Shown: piece after piece, positions 52,823 to 62,935 of the stretch | Layout: every line of letters starts with the position of its first letter | How positions within the stretch are numbered: the stretch's first letter is position 1 | Origin: an uncultured Gammaproteobacteria bacterium | GTDB taxonomy: Bacteria > Pseudomonadota > Gammaproteobacteria > Steroidobacterales > GCA-2729495 | Length of the DNA stretch: 64,000 nucleotides | Direction: 5' to 3' | Assembly (NCBI GenBank): GCA_937921935.1 | Contig: CAKZWQ010000002.1 | Span: 58,853-122,852, forward strand | Program-made: the position numbers and the translations under genes | The notes under the pieces: model-generated | The model's database searches: none | What the model saw: the letters and a program-made list of their open reading frames with translations, nothing else | Told to the model about the DNA's origin: nothing

Positions 52823-55056
52823 CCGGTCGAGCCCAGCGCGGAGCTGGCGTGGGCAGCAAAATCTTCTGCCGGCATGTAGCCCACGATCCGATAGGCTTCG
52901 CGTTCATTGCCGTCGCCGCTATAAAAGACGATTGTCGGTGGGCCGAAGATGCCGAAGTATTGCAGCAGGGCCTGGTCGCGCTCATCGTTGGCGGTGACGT
53001 CGGCCTGCAGCAACAGGGTTCCGTCCAGGGCTGCATGCACGCGCTCGTCGGTAAAGGTATAGCGCTCCATTTCTTTGCATGACACGCACCAGTCAGCATA
53101 GAAGTCCACCATCACTGTGCGGTTGCTGGCCTTTGCCTGGGCCAGGGCTGTCTCCAGATCCGCGACGGATTTGATGCGCTGAAACTCCAGATGCTCACTG
53201 CCGCCGTCGCTCATGGGCGAGCCGGCAAAGCGCAGCGGCTGCAACGGGTCGCTGGCTCCGCCCAGGGCGCCGACCAGCAGGGCGGCGGCATAGAGCGAGG
53301 CAACCAGGCCGCCGGCCTTACCCAGTTTCTGGCTGACGGGGGCATCCGGCAGCAAGCTGCTGAAGGCACCCATGAACACGGCCGCTGTGAACAGCAGCGC
53401 GCCCCACAGGGCGAGGGTCATGGGCCCCGGCAACAGGCGCTCCAGCATCCACACGGCCAGGCCGAGCATCATGAAACCGAAGAAGCCTTTCACTTTGTCC
53501 ATCCAGCCACCGGCTTTGGGCAGCAGGCGCCCCGCCGAGGTGCCGATGACCAGCAAGGGCAAGCCCATGCCCATGCTCAGCGCGAACAGTGACAGCGCCC
53601 CACGCATCACATCGCCGGTCTGGCCAATGACGGTGAGAGAGGCAACCAGGGGCGGTGCTACGCAGGTGGTGACGACCAGGGCGGACAGGACACCCATGAC
53701 AGCGGTGCCCATGATCGTGCCGCGTTTTTGCTGGTTACCCATCTGGGTCAGGCGATTTTGGATAAAGGCCGGCATCTGTAGTTCGTAGAGACCAAACATG
53801 GACAGGGCAAGGGCCACGAACAGGCCGGCCACGGAAATAATGATCCATGGCTTCATCAGTACCGCCTGCACCTGGGAGCCGGCGGCGGCGAAGGCTGCGC
53901 CGGCGATGGTGTAGGTCAGGGCCATGCCCAGAACGTAAGTCAGCGACAGGATGAACGCGCGCCGGGTGGTGCAGGCGGCGCCTTCCCCGGCAATGATGCC
54001 CGACAGGATCGGCACCATGGGCAAAACACAGGGCGTGAAGGCCAGCAGCAGGCCCAGACCGAGAAAGGTGATCAGCACCAGACCCAGGTTGCCGGTGGCA
54101 ATGAGCTGCGATAGCCGGTCCTGCTCCGCCATGGGTCTACCGTCATCGCCGGCCCGGGTCAGTCCGCTAACGGCGGTGGCCGGCGGCAGGTCCACCAGCA
54201 CGGCAATCTCGCCGGGCGGGTAACAGATACTGTTTTCCTTGCAGCCCTGGAAGGCGAGTTGCAGCTCAGCGGTCCCGGCCCGGGGATTGGCGCGGGCCAG
54301 AGGAACTTCCATGCGCACGCTGTCGTAGAAGACTTTTACGTCGCCGAAATGCTCATCCCACTTCGGTTCACCGGGCGGAATGGTCGGCGGACCTGGCTGG
54401 GCCACCGGCCCATCGCCGGCGACTTTCAGGCTGTCGCGATACAGGTAATAGCCCGGCGCCACCGTCCAGGTGACGGCGATTCGAAACGGATCCAGCAACT
54501 CCACCGCCGGCTGGAAGGCTTGCTCCGGGGCCAGGGGTGCGTCCGCCGCAGCCGGACCGATCTTGTCCACCATGCGTGACAGGGGGCCAGCCGCCGCCAC
54601 GGACGGGGTCTCGGGCAGGGCGACAGTTGTCAGCCATTTCTGCGGCGGATAACACAGGCCGATGTCGGCGCAGCCCTGGGAGCGGATTTCCAGCTCGAAC
54701 TCGCGCGCGTCCGGTGGCTGCTGCGCAATGGGCAGACGGATCAGGATCTGGCCCCGGTAGATTTCCATGGGCCCGAAAAACTCGTCGTCGTAGGCTTTGC
54801 CGGCCGGCATATCAGCCTCACCCAGTACGACACCTTCAGTGGCGCTGGCAAAGCTCATGCGCTCTTTATAGAGGTAGTGGTCCGGGGTGATGTCCCAGCG
54901 GAACTGGACGATATTGTTCTCGGCCTGGGCTTCGTACCGGAAGGCTTCCTCAGGTTTGAGAATGTCTTCAGCAGCAAAGGCGCCGGCCGGGATTAACAGG
55001 CTCAGCCCAAGGCCGGCGGCCATGGCCGCGCTGCGCAAATGCCCCTGCTGCTTCAC
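52819..55056 (-). CDS. dsbD: Thiol:disulfide interchange protein DsbD, tandem N-terminal domains
   Basis: A 745-residue protein moving electrons from cytoplasmic thioredoxin to the periplasm. After a signal peptide come two alpha-type domains, each with the paired cysteines (QGCADIGLCYPP near 140, QGCKENSICYPP near 270), where E. coli DsbD has one. The eight-helix beta domain contains FTPCVLPMVPILSG near 340 and VTTCVAPPLVASL near 460; the gamma domain has VDFYADWCVSCKEME near 655. The duplication explains the extra ~180 residues. Overlaps cutA and the TlpA-like gene by 4 bp each. Confidence 0.93.
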   Translation of the reverse strand: MKQQGHLRSAAMAAGLGLSLLIPAGAFAAEDILKPEEAFRYEAQAENNIVQFRWDITPDHYLYKERMSFASATEGVVLGEADMPAGKAYDDEFFGPMEIYRGQILIRLPIAQQPPDAREFELEIRSQGCADIGLCYPPQKWLTTVALPETPSVAAAGPLSRMVDKIGPAAADAPLAPEQAFQPAVELLDPFRIAVTWTVAPGYYLYRDSLKVAGDGPVAQPGPPTIPPGEPKWDEHFGDVKVFYDSVRMEVPLARANPRAGTAELQLAFQGCKENSICYPPGEIAVLVDLPPATAVSGLTRAGDDGRPMAEQDRLSQLIATGNLGLVLITFLGLGLLLAFTPCVLPMVPILSGIIAGEGAACTTRRAFILSLTYVLGMALTYTIAGAAFAAAGSQVQAVLMKPWIIISVAGLFVALALSMFGLYELQMPAFIQNRLTQMGNQQKRGTIMGTAVMGVLSALVVTTCVAPPLVASLTVIGQTGDVMRGALSLFALSMGMGLPLLVIGTSAGRLLPKAGGWMDKVKGFFGFMMLGLAVWMLERLLPGPMTLALWGALLFTAAVFMGAFSSLLPDAPVSQKLGKAGGLVASLYAAALLVGALGGASDPLQPLRFAGSPMSDGGSEHLEFQRIKSVADLETALAQAKASNRTVMVDFYADWCVSCKEMERYTFTDERVHAALDGTLLLQADVTANDERDQALLQYFGIFGPPTIVFYSGDGNEREAYRIVGYMPAEDFAAHASSALGSTG

Positions 55057-55373
55057 TTGACGGAACTCCTTATCCAGTCCAGATAGGCGCTCGCTCCGGC
55101 GGCGATATCAATACCAACAATCTCCGGGTTTTCGTGCGGGTGCAGCTTGCAGATGGTCTCTTGCAGAGCAGCAAAGCGCTCCGCCCGTGTCTTGATCAGC
55201 AACAGCACCTCGTCAGCCGATTCCGCCTGGCCCTGCCAGCGATAGCGAGACCGGACCCCGGAAATTCGGTTGACGCAGGCCGCCAGCCGCTCTTCGACCA
55301 GGGCTGTGGACAGCGCCGCGGCGCTGCCGTCGTCCGGACATGTACATAACACCAACAGAAATTCTGCGTCCAT
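55053..55373 (-). CDS. cutA: Divalent cation tolerance protein CutA
   Basis: A 106-residue trimeric ferredoxin-fold protein. TCPDDGSAAALSTALVEERLAACVNR, YRWQGQAESADEVLLLIKT and HPHENPEIVGIDI are diagnostic. Start placed at MDAEFLLVLCTC (55373). Linked in enteric bacteria to copper tolerance and, as here, to dsbD. Divergent from groESL. Confidence 0.93.
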   Translation of the reverse strand: MDAEFLLVLCTCPDDGSAAALSTALVEERLAACVNRISGVRSRYRWQGQAESADEVLLLIKTRAERFAALQETICKLHPHENPEIVGIDIAAGASAYLDWIRSSVK

Positions 55374-55467
55374 CTGCGTCCCGGGCCCGTCCACGCCACG
55401 CCGGACGAGAGGATAGCCCTGCGCCTGGGTCCTGTCATGGCATTGGTGCACAGCTTTCATTTCAGCC

Positions 55468-55495
55468 TTGAAAATCCTTGAGCCGGCCCTATGAT
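55468..55495 (+). promoter_or_regulatory. groESL promoter
   Basis: TTGAAA, 16 bp, TATGAT gives a good sigma-70 promoter (55468-55473 and 55490-55495). The same bases, CTTGAAA-N13-CCCTATGA, also resemble a sigma-32 heat-shock promoter. The -10 box abuts the CIRCE element. Confidence 0.7.
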
Positions 55496-55521
55496 TGGCA
55501 CTCCTTGGCGCCGAGTGCTAA
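55495..55521 (+). promoter_or_regulatory. CIRCE operator for HrcA
   Basis: TTGGCACTC, 9 bp, GAGTGCTAA: a match to the CIRCE consensus TTAGCACTC-N9-GAGTGCTAA with one changed base. HrcA bound here represses groESL until heat or misfolding. The position, right after the -10 and upstream of groES, is classic. Confidence 0.93.
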
Positions 55522-55574
55522 CAGCATATCGGCGAATTGAAAGAAAAAACCCCATAAATCAGGAGGTTATCCAT

Positions 55575-55865
55575 ATGAAACTCCGTCCGCTTCATGATCG
55601 CGTGATCATCCGGCGCGTTGAAGAAGAGCGCACATCACCTGGTGGAATCGTGATTCCGGACAGCGCCACCGAAAAGCCCATCAAAGGCGAAGTCGTGGCC
55701 GTGGGTAATGGTCGTTTGATGGAAAACGGCGAAATCCGTGCACTGGACATCAAGGCTGGCGACAAGGTGCTGTTTGGCAAGTACAGCGGCACCGAGGTAA
55801 AGGTCGAAGGCGAAGAGCTTCTCGTCATGAAAGAAGACGACGTGATGGCCGTTATCGAAGGCTGA
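55575..55865 (+). CDS. groES: Co-chaperonin GroES
   Basis: A 96-residue heptameric lid for Gro[33 protein letters not shown] is canonical, with the mobile loop at about 16-32, and [28 protein letters not shown] at the C-terminus. The real start is 55575, behind a strong AGGAGG, not the ORF-track 55491, which overlaps CIRCE. Confidence 0.98.
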   Translation: MKLRPLHDRVIIRRVEEERTSPGGIVIPDSATEKPIKGEVVAVGNGRLMENGEIRALDIKAGDKVLFGKYSGTEVKVEGEELLVMKEDDVMAVIEG

Positions 55866-55878
55866 TGCCTTTAACTGA

Positions 55879-57531
<1,653 letters not shown>

Positions 57532-57554
57532 GTGCCTGCGACATCTAGTCGAAG

Positions 57555-57585
57555 AAAGCCCCGCCTTGTGCGGGGCTTTTTTTTT
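57555..57585 (+). terminator. groESL intrinsic terminator
   Basis: AAAGCCCCGC pairs with GCGGGGCTTT around CTTGT, followed by a run of T (nine in all). Twenty-four bases after the groEL stop. Confidence 0.95.
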
Positions 57586-57629
57586 ACTCGACTGGCTAGT
57601 GGCCTTGTCGCCGCAAGCCTTGGCCGCCG

Positions 57630-58223
57630 TCAGAATCGATAGCGGAACTGGCCCACGACCCCGGGGTCGGCATCGTAGTTGCCGACTTTTTCGGCTAAGC
57701 CAAAAGAACTGCTGAAGCCTCCGGTGCCTTCATAGCTCAGGCCCAGGTCGACATCCATATCACGGCTGCCGCCGGCGGCCCAGGTGGATTGAGGTAGCTC
57801 ATTTTCCGGTCGACCACTACCCACAGACACCGAGCCGTCACTCTTCAGCCGGGCGACCTTGCCGATGAACAAGGCAAAACCCTCATTAGCCGGGCCATCC
57901 CAGGGGTCCTGTGTGGCCTCGGCTCCGGTCTGACCGGCTTTGCTGGCCTGGAAGCTGGCCGGGTGTTCTGGGAACCGGAAGCGCAAATCATCGAAGGCCA
58001 GAACGCTGTCGGGGAGGGCAGCGAGCTGGCTTCCGGGTCGGGTTGCCAGTTCCAGATCGAAGCGCAGATCAGCATCATTGGCGGCGAAGAGGGGCGCACC
58101 GCAGTTTGTGTCCCCAAAGCCACTGTTAAGGCAGTCTGACCAGGCGCTGCCGGCGCCGCCAAGGCTAATTGCCAGCAGGGTCGCCGTAATAAGCCGAAGC
58201 CTGGTTGTGGAAATGGTGTTCAA
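57630..58223 (-). CDS. Secreted protein, possible outer-membrane barrel fragment, unknown
   Basis: About 197 residues, unrecognised. I start it at TTG 58223, preceded by GGAG, which places the signal peptide TTRLRLITATLLAISLGGAGSAWS at the N-terminus; the ORF-track start 20 codons earlier adds charged residues. The mature protein has one disulfide candidate (CLNSGFGDTNC), Asp/Ala-rich strands and the ending DADPGVVGQFRYRF, with a terminal phenylalanine as in outer-membrane proteins. It is too short for a standard porin. It stands alone between groEL and glnE. Confidence 0.6.
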   Translation of the reverse strand: MNTISTTRLRLITATLLAISLGGAGSAWSDCLNSGFGDTNCGAPLFAANDADLRFDLELATRPGSQLAALPDSVLAFDDLRFRFPEHPASFQASKAGQTGAEATQDPWDGPANEGFALFIGKVARLKSDGSVSVGSGRPENELPQSTWAAGGSRDMDVDLGLSYEGTGGFSSSFGLAEKVGNYDADPGVVGQFRYRF

Positions 58224-58534
58224 TCGGTTTCTCCCGCCGGCGCAATGCACCCCGAGGGATGCGGAACTCTTCGCATGGCGCACTTAGCGGCGCTTTGCCA
58301 CGCGCCTTCATGTTTGAGTGCATAAGCAGTGTTGTTATTGTCAGGCTTGCCGATTGACGGAACGGTGACGGGCTTCCCGAAACCATTTCATCAACATAAC
58401 GCGCAGGTCTGCAGGTGTAGGCATTAAGGTGAATGCCAAAGGGGCTCTGCTTTGCGGCCAATTTGAGGGGATAGTGTTTGGTTTCCTGTCTTCAGGCTCT
58501 TCTCTTTCGACATGGCCTGAAGGATTATGTCGAT
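58224..58534. other. Gap upstream of glnE and the secreted unknown
   Basis: No convincing ORF. On the minus strand, the 100 bases before the TTG start are GC-rich and can fold: GGCGC/GCGCC enclosing GTGGCAAA, and ATGCG/CGCAT enclosing AAGAGTTC. This suggests a structured leader, but it fits no riboswitch I know well enough to name. Promoters of glnE were not identified. Confidence 0.5.
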
Positions 58535-61435
58535 ATGAACCTGGAAGTTATCCGGCAGGAGCTGCCCCCTGCGTTGAAGCAACTGGTCGATGACTGGTCC
58601 CGCGACAATGCCGGCAAGGAATGCCTGGTCGGCGATGCGCAGTACCTGAGGTCTCTGCGCAGGGTCCTTGCCTGCAGCAGTTACCTGGGCGATATCCTCG
58701 CGCGCTATCCCGATGCGCTGAGCGAGTTACGAAGGGACGGGCGGCTGGAGAGATCTTTGGACCCGGGGGAACTGGGCCATGTCTTCGACGCCCGGATTTC
58801 TGCCGGACTGACGGAAGTGCAGTGCGCGCAGCACTTGCGTTATCTGCGCCACCGGGAACTGCTGCGCATCGTCTGGCGTGACATCAATGGTTTGGCCGAC
58901 GTCCCTGAAACTCTGGCGGATTTGTCCGCGCTCGCTGATGCGGCTATCTGCAGCGCACTGGCCTGGTCGCAATCTTCCCTTGCTCAAACCTACGGCACGC
59001 CTCGGCTGGAAAATGGTGCAGCAGCGGAATTTATGATTCTGGGTATGGGCAAGCTCGGCGGGCGGGAACTGAACTTCTCCTCGGACGTGGACCTGGTCTT
59101 TCTTTATACCGATAAAGGCGAAACGGACGGACGGCGCCAGGTCAGTAACGAGCAGTATTTTCGTAGCCTGGCGCAGAGCCTGATTAACCTGTTGTCCAGG
59201 CAGACTCCGGATGGTTTCGTTTACCGGGTGGATGTCCGCCTGCGGCCGTTCGGCGAAAGTGGTCCGCTGGCCGTCAGTTTGCCGGCCTTCGAGTCATACC
59301 TGCTGACTCATGGCCGGGACTGGGAACGCTATGCCTACGTCAAGGCGCGTGTGATCAACCCGTGTAGCGCGACAGCCGAACTGGAGGAACAGATTCTCCG
59401 TCCCTTCGTCTATCGTCGCTATCTCGACTATGGCGTGTTCGCGTCTTTGCGCGAGATGAAAGGCATGATTGAAGCGGAGGGACAGCGGCGTGAATACAGC
59501 GCCAATCTGAAGCTTGGGCCTGGTGGCATTCGCGAGATCGAATTCATTGCCCAGTCTCTGCAGCTCGTGCGCGGTGGTCCGGTGACCGAGCTGCGCGATC
59601 GGCAGTTGCAACGGGTGTTGCCCAAGCTCGTTCGTCACCAGTGTTTGCCGGCCGAGGTGGCGGATGAACTGACGACGGCCTACCGTTTCCTGCGCCGGGC
59701 TGAGAATTTCCTGCAAGCCATTGAGGATCGTCAGACCCACGATTTACCTGCGAACGAACTGGACCGCACCCGTCTGGCTTTCGCCATGGATGCGCCGGAC
59801 TGGGAGACTTTCCTGGCCAGTTGCACGGCGCAGCGAGCTTGCGTGGCCGGACATTTTCGCAATATCGTTTTCAGAACCGGGGACCAGGCTGACAGCGAGC
59901 CTGAAATAGTCGCCCTGGCCGGAGTCTGGTCAGGCGCGGCGGATGAGGCCGGCCAGACAGCAAGCCTTCAGAACGCTGGCTTTGATGACGGCGAGGCAGT
60001 GCGACGGTCCGTGCAGGCGCTGCGCGACAGTGGCCTGTACCGGCGGATGGATGAAAGCGGGCGACAGCGGATGGATGCCCTGATGCCCAAGCTGATGCAA
60101 GCAGCAGGTCGGCAGGCAAAACCGGATCGTGCCCTGGCCGGTGCCTTACAGGTCGTTGAGGCCATTGGACGGCGATCGGCCTATTTTGCCTTGTTGAACG
60201 AAAATCCTTCAGCTCTTCAGCGGTTGACCAAGTTGTGCGGGCTGGGCGATTTTCTGGTGGGACAACTTGCTGCCCATCCGCTACTACTGGACGAATTGCT
60301 GGATCAACGGGTGTTCAACGATCCGCCGGCGCGCGCTGAGCTGGTTGATGACCTGCAATCCCGCCTGCAGGCGGCGGGTACTGATGATGAGCGACGCTAC
60401 TACGCCCTGGTGAACTTCCAGCAGGCGGCAACCTTCCGGGTTGCCGTGGCTGATCTGAGTGGGGCGCTGCCTTTGATGAAGGTGAGCGATCGCCTCACCG
60501 ATATTGCCGAGCTGGTCCTGGGCGCAGCGCTGGACATTGCCTGGAGCGAGCTAGTGGCAAAACACGGTGAGCCTCATTGTGAGGTGGCCGGGCAGTTACG
60601 CCCGGCGCGTTTTGCCATTGTCGCCTATGGCAAGCTGGGCGGGCTTGAGCTCGGTTATGGCTCTGACCTGGATGTGGTTTTTCTGCATGACTCGGCCGGG
60701 AAGGCCGAGCAGACCAATGGCGAACGGCCACTGGACAATGCCGTGTTCTTTGCCCGGCTGACTCGACGCATCATCAGTATGCTGACCTTATCCACCACCT
60801 CGGGCCAGCTCTATGAGGTGGATACCCGGCTTCGGCCGTCGGGCCGGTCCGGCATGCTGGTGTCCAGCCTGACGGCCTTTGATCGCTATCAACGCGAAGA
60901 TGCCTGGACCTGGGAACACCAGGCCTTATTAAGAAGTCGCCCCGTAGCCGGTGACCCGGCCGTTTGTGCGGCCTTCGAGGATTTGCGTCGCCTGGCGCTG
61001 ACTCAGTATGTGAAACGCGACAGCTTGCGCGAGGAAGTCACCGACATGCGCGCGAAGATGCGAGCAGAGCTGTCCCGGGGAGACGCGCAGCTTTTCGATC
61101 TGAAGCAGGACGAAGGCGGCATCGCCGACATCGAGTTCCTGGTCCAGTACCTGGTGTTACAGCACGCGGCAGATTGCCCCGACCTGCTGGAGTTCTCCGA
61201 CAATATCCGCCAGCTAGAGGCCTTAGCCCGCCATGGCCTGCTGGACAAGGCCGATGAAAAATTACTGGCGGATGCTTATCGTGATTACCGCAAGCGCACG
61301 CATCGTCGTGCACTGGGGGGTGATCAGAGCCTCGCGCCGCGTACCGAGGTGGCTGAGCAGGCCGATCGTGTCGTGATGATCTGGCAGCGCGTGTTCGGGA
61401 AACCAGAAGCCAGGATCAGCTTGCCGACGATCTGA
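58535..61435 (+). CDS. glnE: Bifunctional glutamine-synthetase adenylyltransferase/deadenylase
   Basis: A 966-residue enzyme that switches glutamine synthetase off (adenylylation) or on (deadenylation) in response to PII and glutamine. Two nucleotidyltransferase halves are evident: GMGKLGGRELNFSSDVDLVFLY (deadenylase, near 170) and AYGKLGGLELGYGSDLDVVFLHD (adenylylase, near 695), each with a helical PII-type domain. Start at MNLEVIRQELPP (58535), with AAGGA upstream. Length close to E. coli GlnE (946). Confidence 0.96.
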   Translation: MNLEVIRQELPPALKQLVDDWSRDNAGKECLVGDAQYLRSLRRVLACSSYLGDILARYPDALSELRRDGRLERSLDPGELGHVFDARISAGLTEVQCAQHLRYLRHRELLRIVWRDINGLADVPETLADLSALADAAICSALAWSQSSLAQTYGTPRLENGAAAEFMILGMGKLGGRELNFSSDVDLVFLYTDKGETDGRRQVSNEQYFRSLAQSLINLLSRQTPDGFVYRVDVRLRPFGESGPLAVSLPAFESYLLTHGRDWERYAYVKARVINPCSATAELEEQILRPFVYRRYLDYGVFASLREMKGMIEAEGQRREYSANLKLGPGGIREIEFIAQSLQLVRGGPVTELRDRQLQRVLPKLVRHQCLPAEVADELTTAYRFLRRAENFLQAIEDRQTHDLPANELDRTRLAFAMDAPDWETFLASCTAQRACVAGHFRNIVFRTGDQADSEPEIVALAGVWSGAADEAGQTASLQNAGFDDGEAVRRSVQALRDSGLYRRMDESGRQRMDALMPKLMQAAGRQAKPDRALAGALQVVEAIGRRSAYFALLNENPSALQRLTKLCGLGDFLVGQLAAHPLLLDELLDQRVFNDPPARAELVDDLQSRLQAAGTDDERRYYALVNFQQAATFRVAVADLSGALPLMKVSDRLTDIAELVLGAALDIAWSELVAKHGEPHCEVAGQLRPARFAIVAYGKLGGLELGYGSDLDVVFLHDSAGKAEQTNGERPLDNAVFFARLTRRIISMLTLSTTSGQLYEVDTRLRPSGRSGMLVSSLTAFDRYQREDAWTWEHQALLRSRPVAGDPAVCAAFEDLRRLALTQYVKRDSLREEVTDMRAKMRAELSRGDAQLFDLKQDEGGIADIEFLVQYLVLQHAADCPDLLEFSDNIRQLEALARHGLLDKADEKLLADAYRDYRKRTHRRALGGDQSLAPRTEVAEQADRVVMIWQRVFGKPEARISLPTI

Positions 61436-61497
61436 GCCTGCCGGTCGGCCGCTCATTCAAATATGGCCTGCTGATAAAGCCTGTAAGCTGTTGCCGC

Positions 61498-61953
61498 TTA
61501 CTGCCAGAGTGGCGGTTTGACCACCATGAAGTAGATGATCACAAAAACGCTGAGACTGATGCCGGCCCACCAGATCGTGAGTCGCCGTGCCAGTACCGCA
61601 AGTCGCGGGCTCTCCGGTTCATCCCTGGCGAGCCGAATCCAGCGTTTCATGAATGGGCCGAAAGCGATGCCCATTACCGTCAGCAAGATGGTGAGCACCA
61701 GGCTGGTAATGACCCAGGGCGTGTCGAGCGGCCACTGCCATAGCCACATTGTCACACCTGCGGTCACCGCGACGACGTAGGCCGGGATAGCCAGAAAATC
61801 ATCGATCTTTTTCACCAGGCGCAGGAGGTTTGCGCGGTTAGCAGGATCCCCGTTCGCGGAAAAAATCCAGAACAGGTGCGTCATGTTCGATCCGAAGCCG
61901 ATGCATGCACCCAGCACATGCAGCCACTTAATTGCGTAATAGAGGTCAGGCAC
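61498..61953 (-). CDS. DUF2269-type integral membrane protein
   Basis: A 151-residue protein with four predicted helices (about 8-28, 55-75, 82-104 and 128-147). MPDLYYAIKWLHVLGACIGFGSNMTHLFWIF resembles the DUF2269 start, with conserved histidines His12 and His26 that could bind heme or metal. No known function. Convergent with glnE, same strand as the next small membrane protein. Confidence 0.75.
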   Translation of the reverse strand: MPDLYYAIKWLHVLGACIGFGSNMTHLFWIFSANGDPANRANLLRLVKKIDDFLAIPAYVVAVTAGVTMWLWQWPLDTPWVITSLVLTILLTVMGIAFGPFMKRWIRLARDEPESPRLAVLARRLTIWWAGISLSVFVIIYFMVVKPPLWQ

Positions 61954-62048
61954 CGAATCTACCCTTGTGGTCCAATATTTATCAGTATGCCGATGTCAAA
62001 TAGCGGCGTTATAGGTAGTTTCCACTAATGTCTCCCGCTTCGGCTAGG

Positions 62049-62297
62049 TTAGGCGAAATTACCGATGAATTGCAGCACCAGTCCACTCGCGAGCATGAGG
62101 AAACCCGTTATATCCGTGCGGGCCTGGTTCCGCATGGTTGCAACAAGCTTTGGAACTTCCCGAAAGCCCCAAATATCAAAGAACAGATTGCTGATCTTCT
62201 GGTGTATAGAAATAGACGCCAACGCAATGTACAGGGCACCGACAATTTCGAGCAACAGGCCTAACTGCCCCACGTACCAGAATAATTCGCTGTTCAT
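62049..62297 (-). CDS. Small membrane protein, unknown
   Basis: An 82-residue protein with two predicted helices: FWYVGQLGLLLEIVGALYIALASI and TGFLMLASGLVLQFIGNFA. The ORF-track start at 62411 adds 38 polar residues; MNSELFWYVGQ at 62297 is more natural. Unrecognised. It may be co-transcribed with the DUF2269 gene 95 bp downstream. Confidence 0.55.
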   Translation of the reverse strand: MNSELFWYVGQLGLLLEIVGALYIALASISIHQKISNLFFDIWGFREVPKLVATMRNQARTDITGFLMLASGLVLQFIGNFA

Positions 62298-62481
62298 GAT
62301 GGCTTTCGCTTTGGGTTGATATGGATTGGAAAGATCTGGAATCTTTGTCGATTTTCGGCCCGCTGTGAAGCTTCCCTGGATTTCCGCTTCTGTCCAAAAG
62401 TGGTGGTTCACGCTACCGAGGCGAACCCACGCGCCTCAATCTATACTCTGACCCCGTCTTAGCAGAAACCAGATCAGGCCC

Positions 62482-62697
62482 ATGTCCGCTGACACCTCCC
62501 AAAAACCGGCTTCGGTGCCGCCCAACGCCGAAAACCTTTACCAGGTCGGGCCGTCCGATCTGCCGCTTTCTTGCCCCATGCCCGGCATGACGGTCTGGAA
62601 CTCTCATCCCCGGGTCTACCTGCCTATTGAAAAGACAGGCTCGGCTAAATGCCCCTATTGTGGTGCAGAATTCCAGCTGCAGGGCAAAGGCGACTGA
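62482..62697 (+). CDS. Zinc-finger CHCC-type protein (NDUFS6-like)
   Basis: A 71-residue protein of the zf-CHCC family. Zinc ligands are LSCPMPGMTVWNSHPRVYLPI (Cys and His) and AKCPYCGAEFQL (CxxC). The eukaryotic relative is NDUFS6 of complex I; bacterial members are of uncertain role. An AT-rich TATACT at 62440 may be its promoter. It is followed by the htpX remnant. Confidence 0.85.
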   Translation: MSADTSQKPASVPPNAENLYQVGPSDLPLSCPMPGMTVWNSHPRVYLPIEKTGSAKCPYCGAEFQLQGKGD

Positions 62698-62782
62698 AGC
62701 TTGCAGGCCAGGCCAGAGGCGCTGCTTGAAAAAACCGGGCCGCGCCAGATATTCAGCTGATCTATTCCGGAAGCACGACCTC

Positions 62783-62924
62783 ATGAGGCGTGTCACCCTG
62801 TTTCTGGCCACCAATGTGGCCGTCGTGATGTGGTTTTCGCGCTGATGCCGGCGGATTGAAACGCCTGTTCATGTCCCATCCACCCTTGGAAGAGCGCAGC
62901 GCGGCTCTGCCCAACGCCGCCTGA
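62783..62924 (+). pseudogene. htpX: Remnant of htpX, large internal deletion
   Basis: The reading frame from 62783, MRRVTLFLATNVAVVM, is the recognisable N-terminus of HtpX (family: MMRxxLFxxTNLAVxxV), but it stops after 20 codons at 62845. Ninety bases later, in another frame, GGLKRLFMSHPPLEERSAALPNAA-stop (62853-62924) matches the HtpX C-terminus (family: LFxSHPPLxxRIxAL). The ~250 codons between, including the HEXXH zinc site, are missing. The product is dead. HtpX is normally an inner-membrane protease that removes misfolded membrane proteins. Two independent ends in the right order and strand make coincidence unlikely. Confidence 0.72.
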
Positions 62925-62935
62925 TCGCCCGCTTG

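Noticed and set aside
58224-58330. c-di-GMP (GEMM) riboswitch upstream of the secreted unknown
   Set aside because: GGCAAAGC and CTAAG resemble parts of the motif, but the paired P2/P3 helices and receptor sequences cannot be laid out.
62627-62845. 72-codon ORF across the zinc-finger gene end
   Set aside because: Its first part is a frame shadow of the zinc-finger gene; its last 20 codons are the htpX N-terminal fragment, annotated as pseudogene instead.
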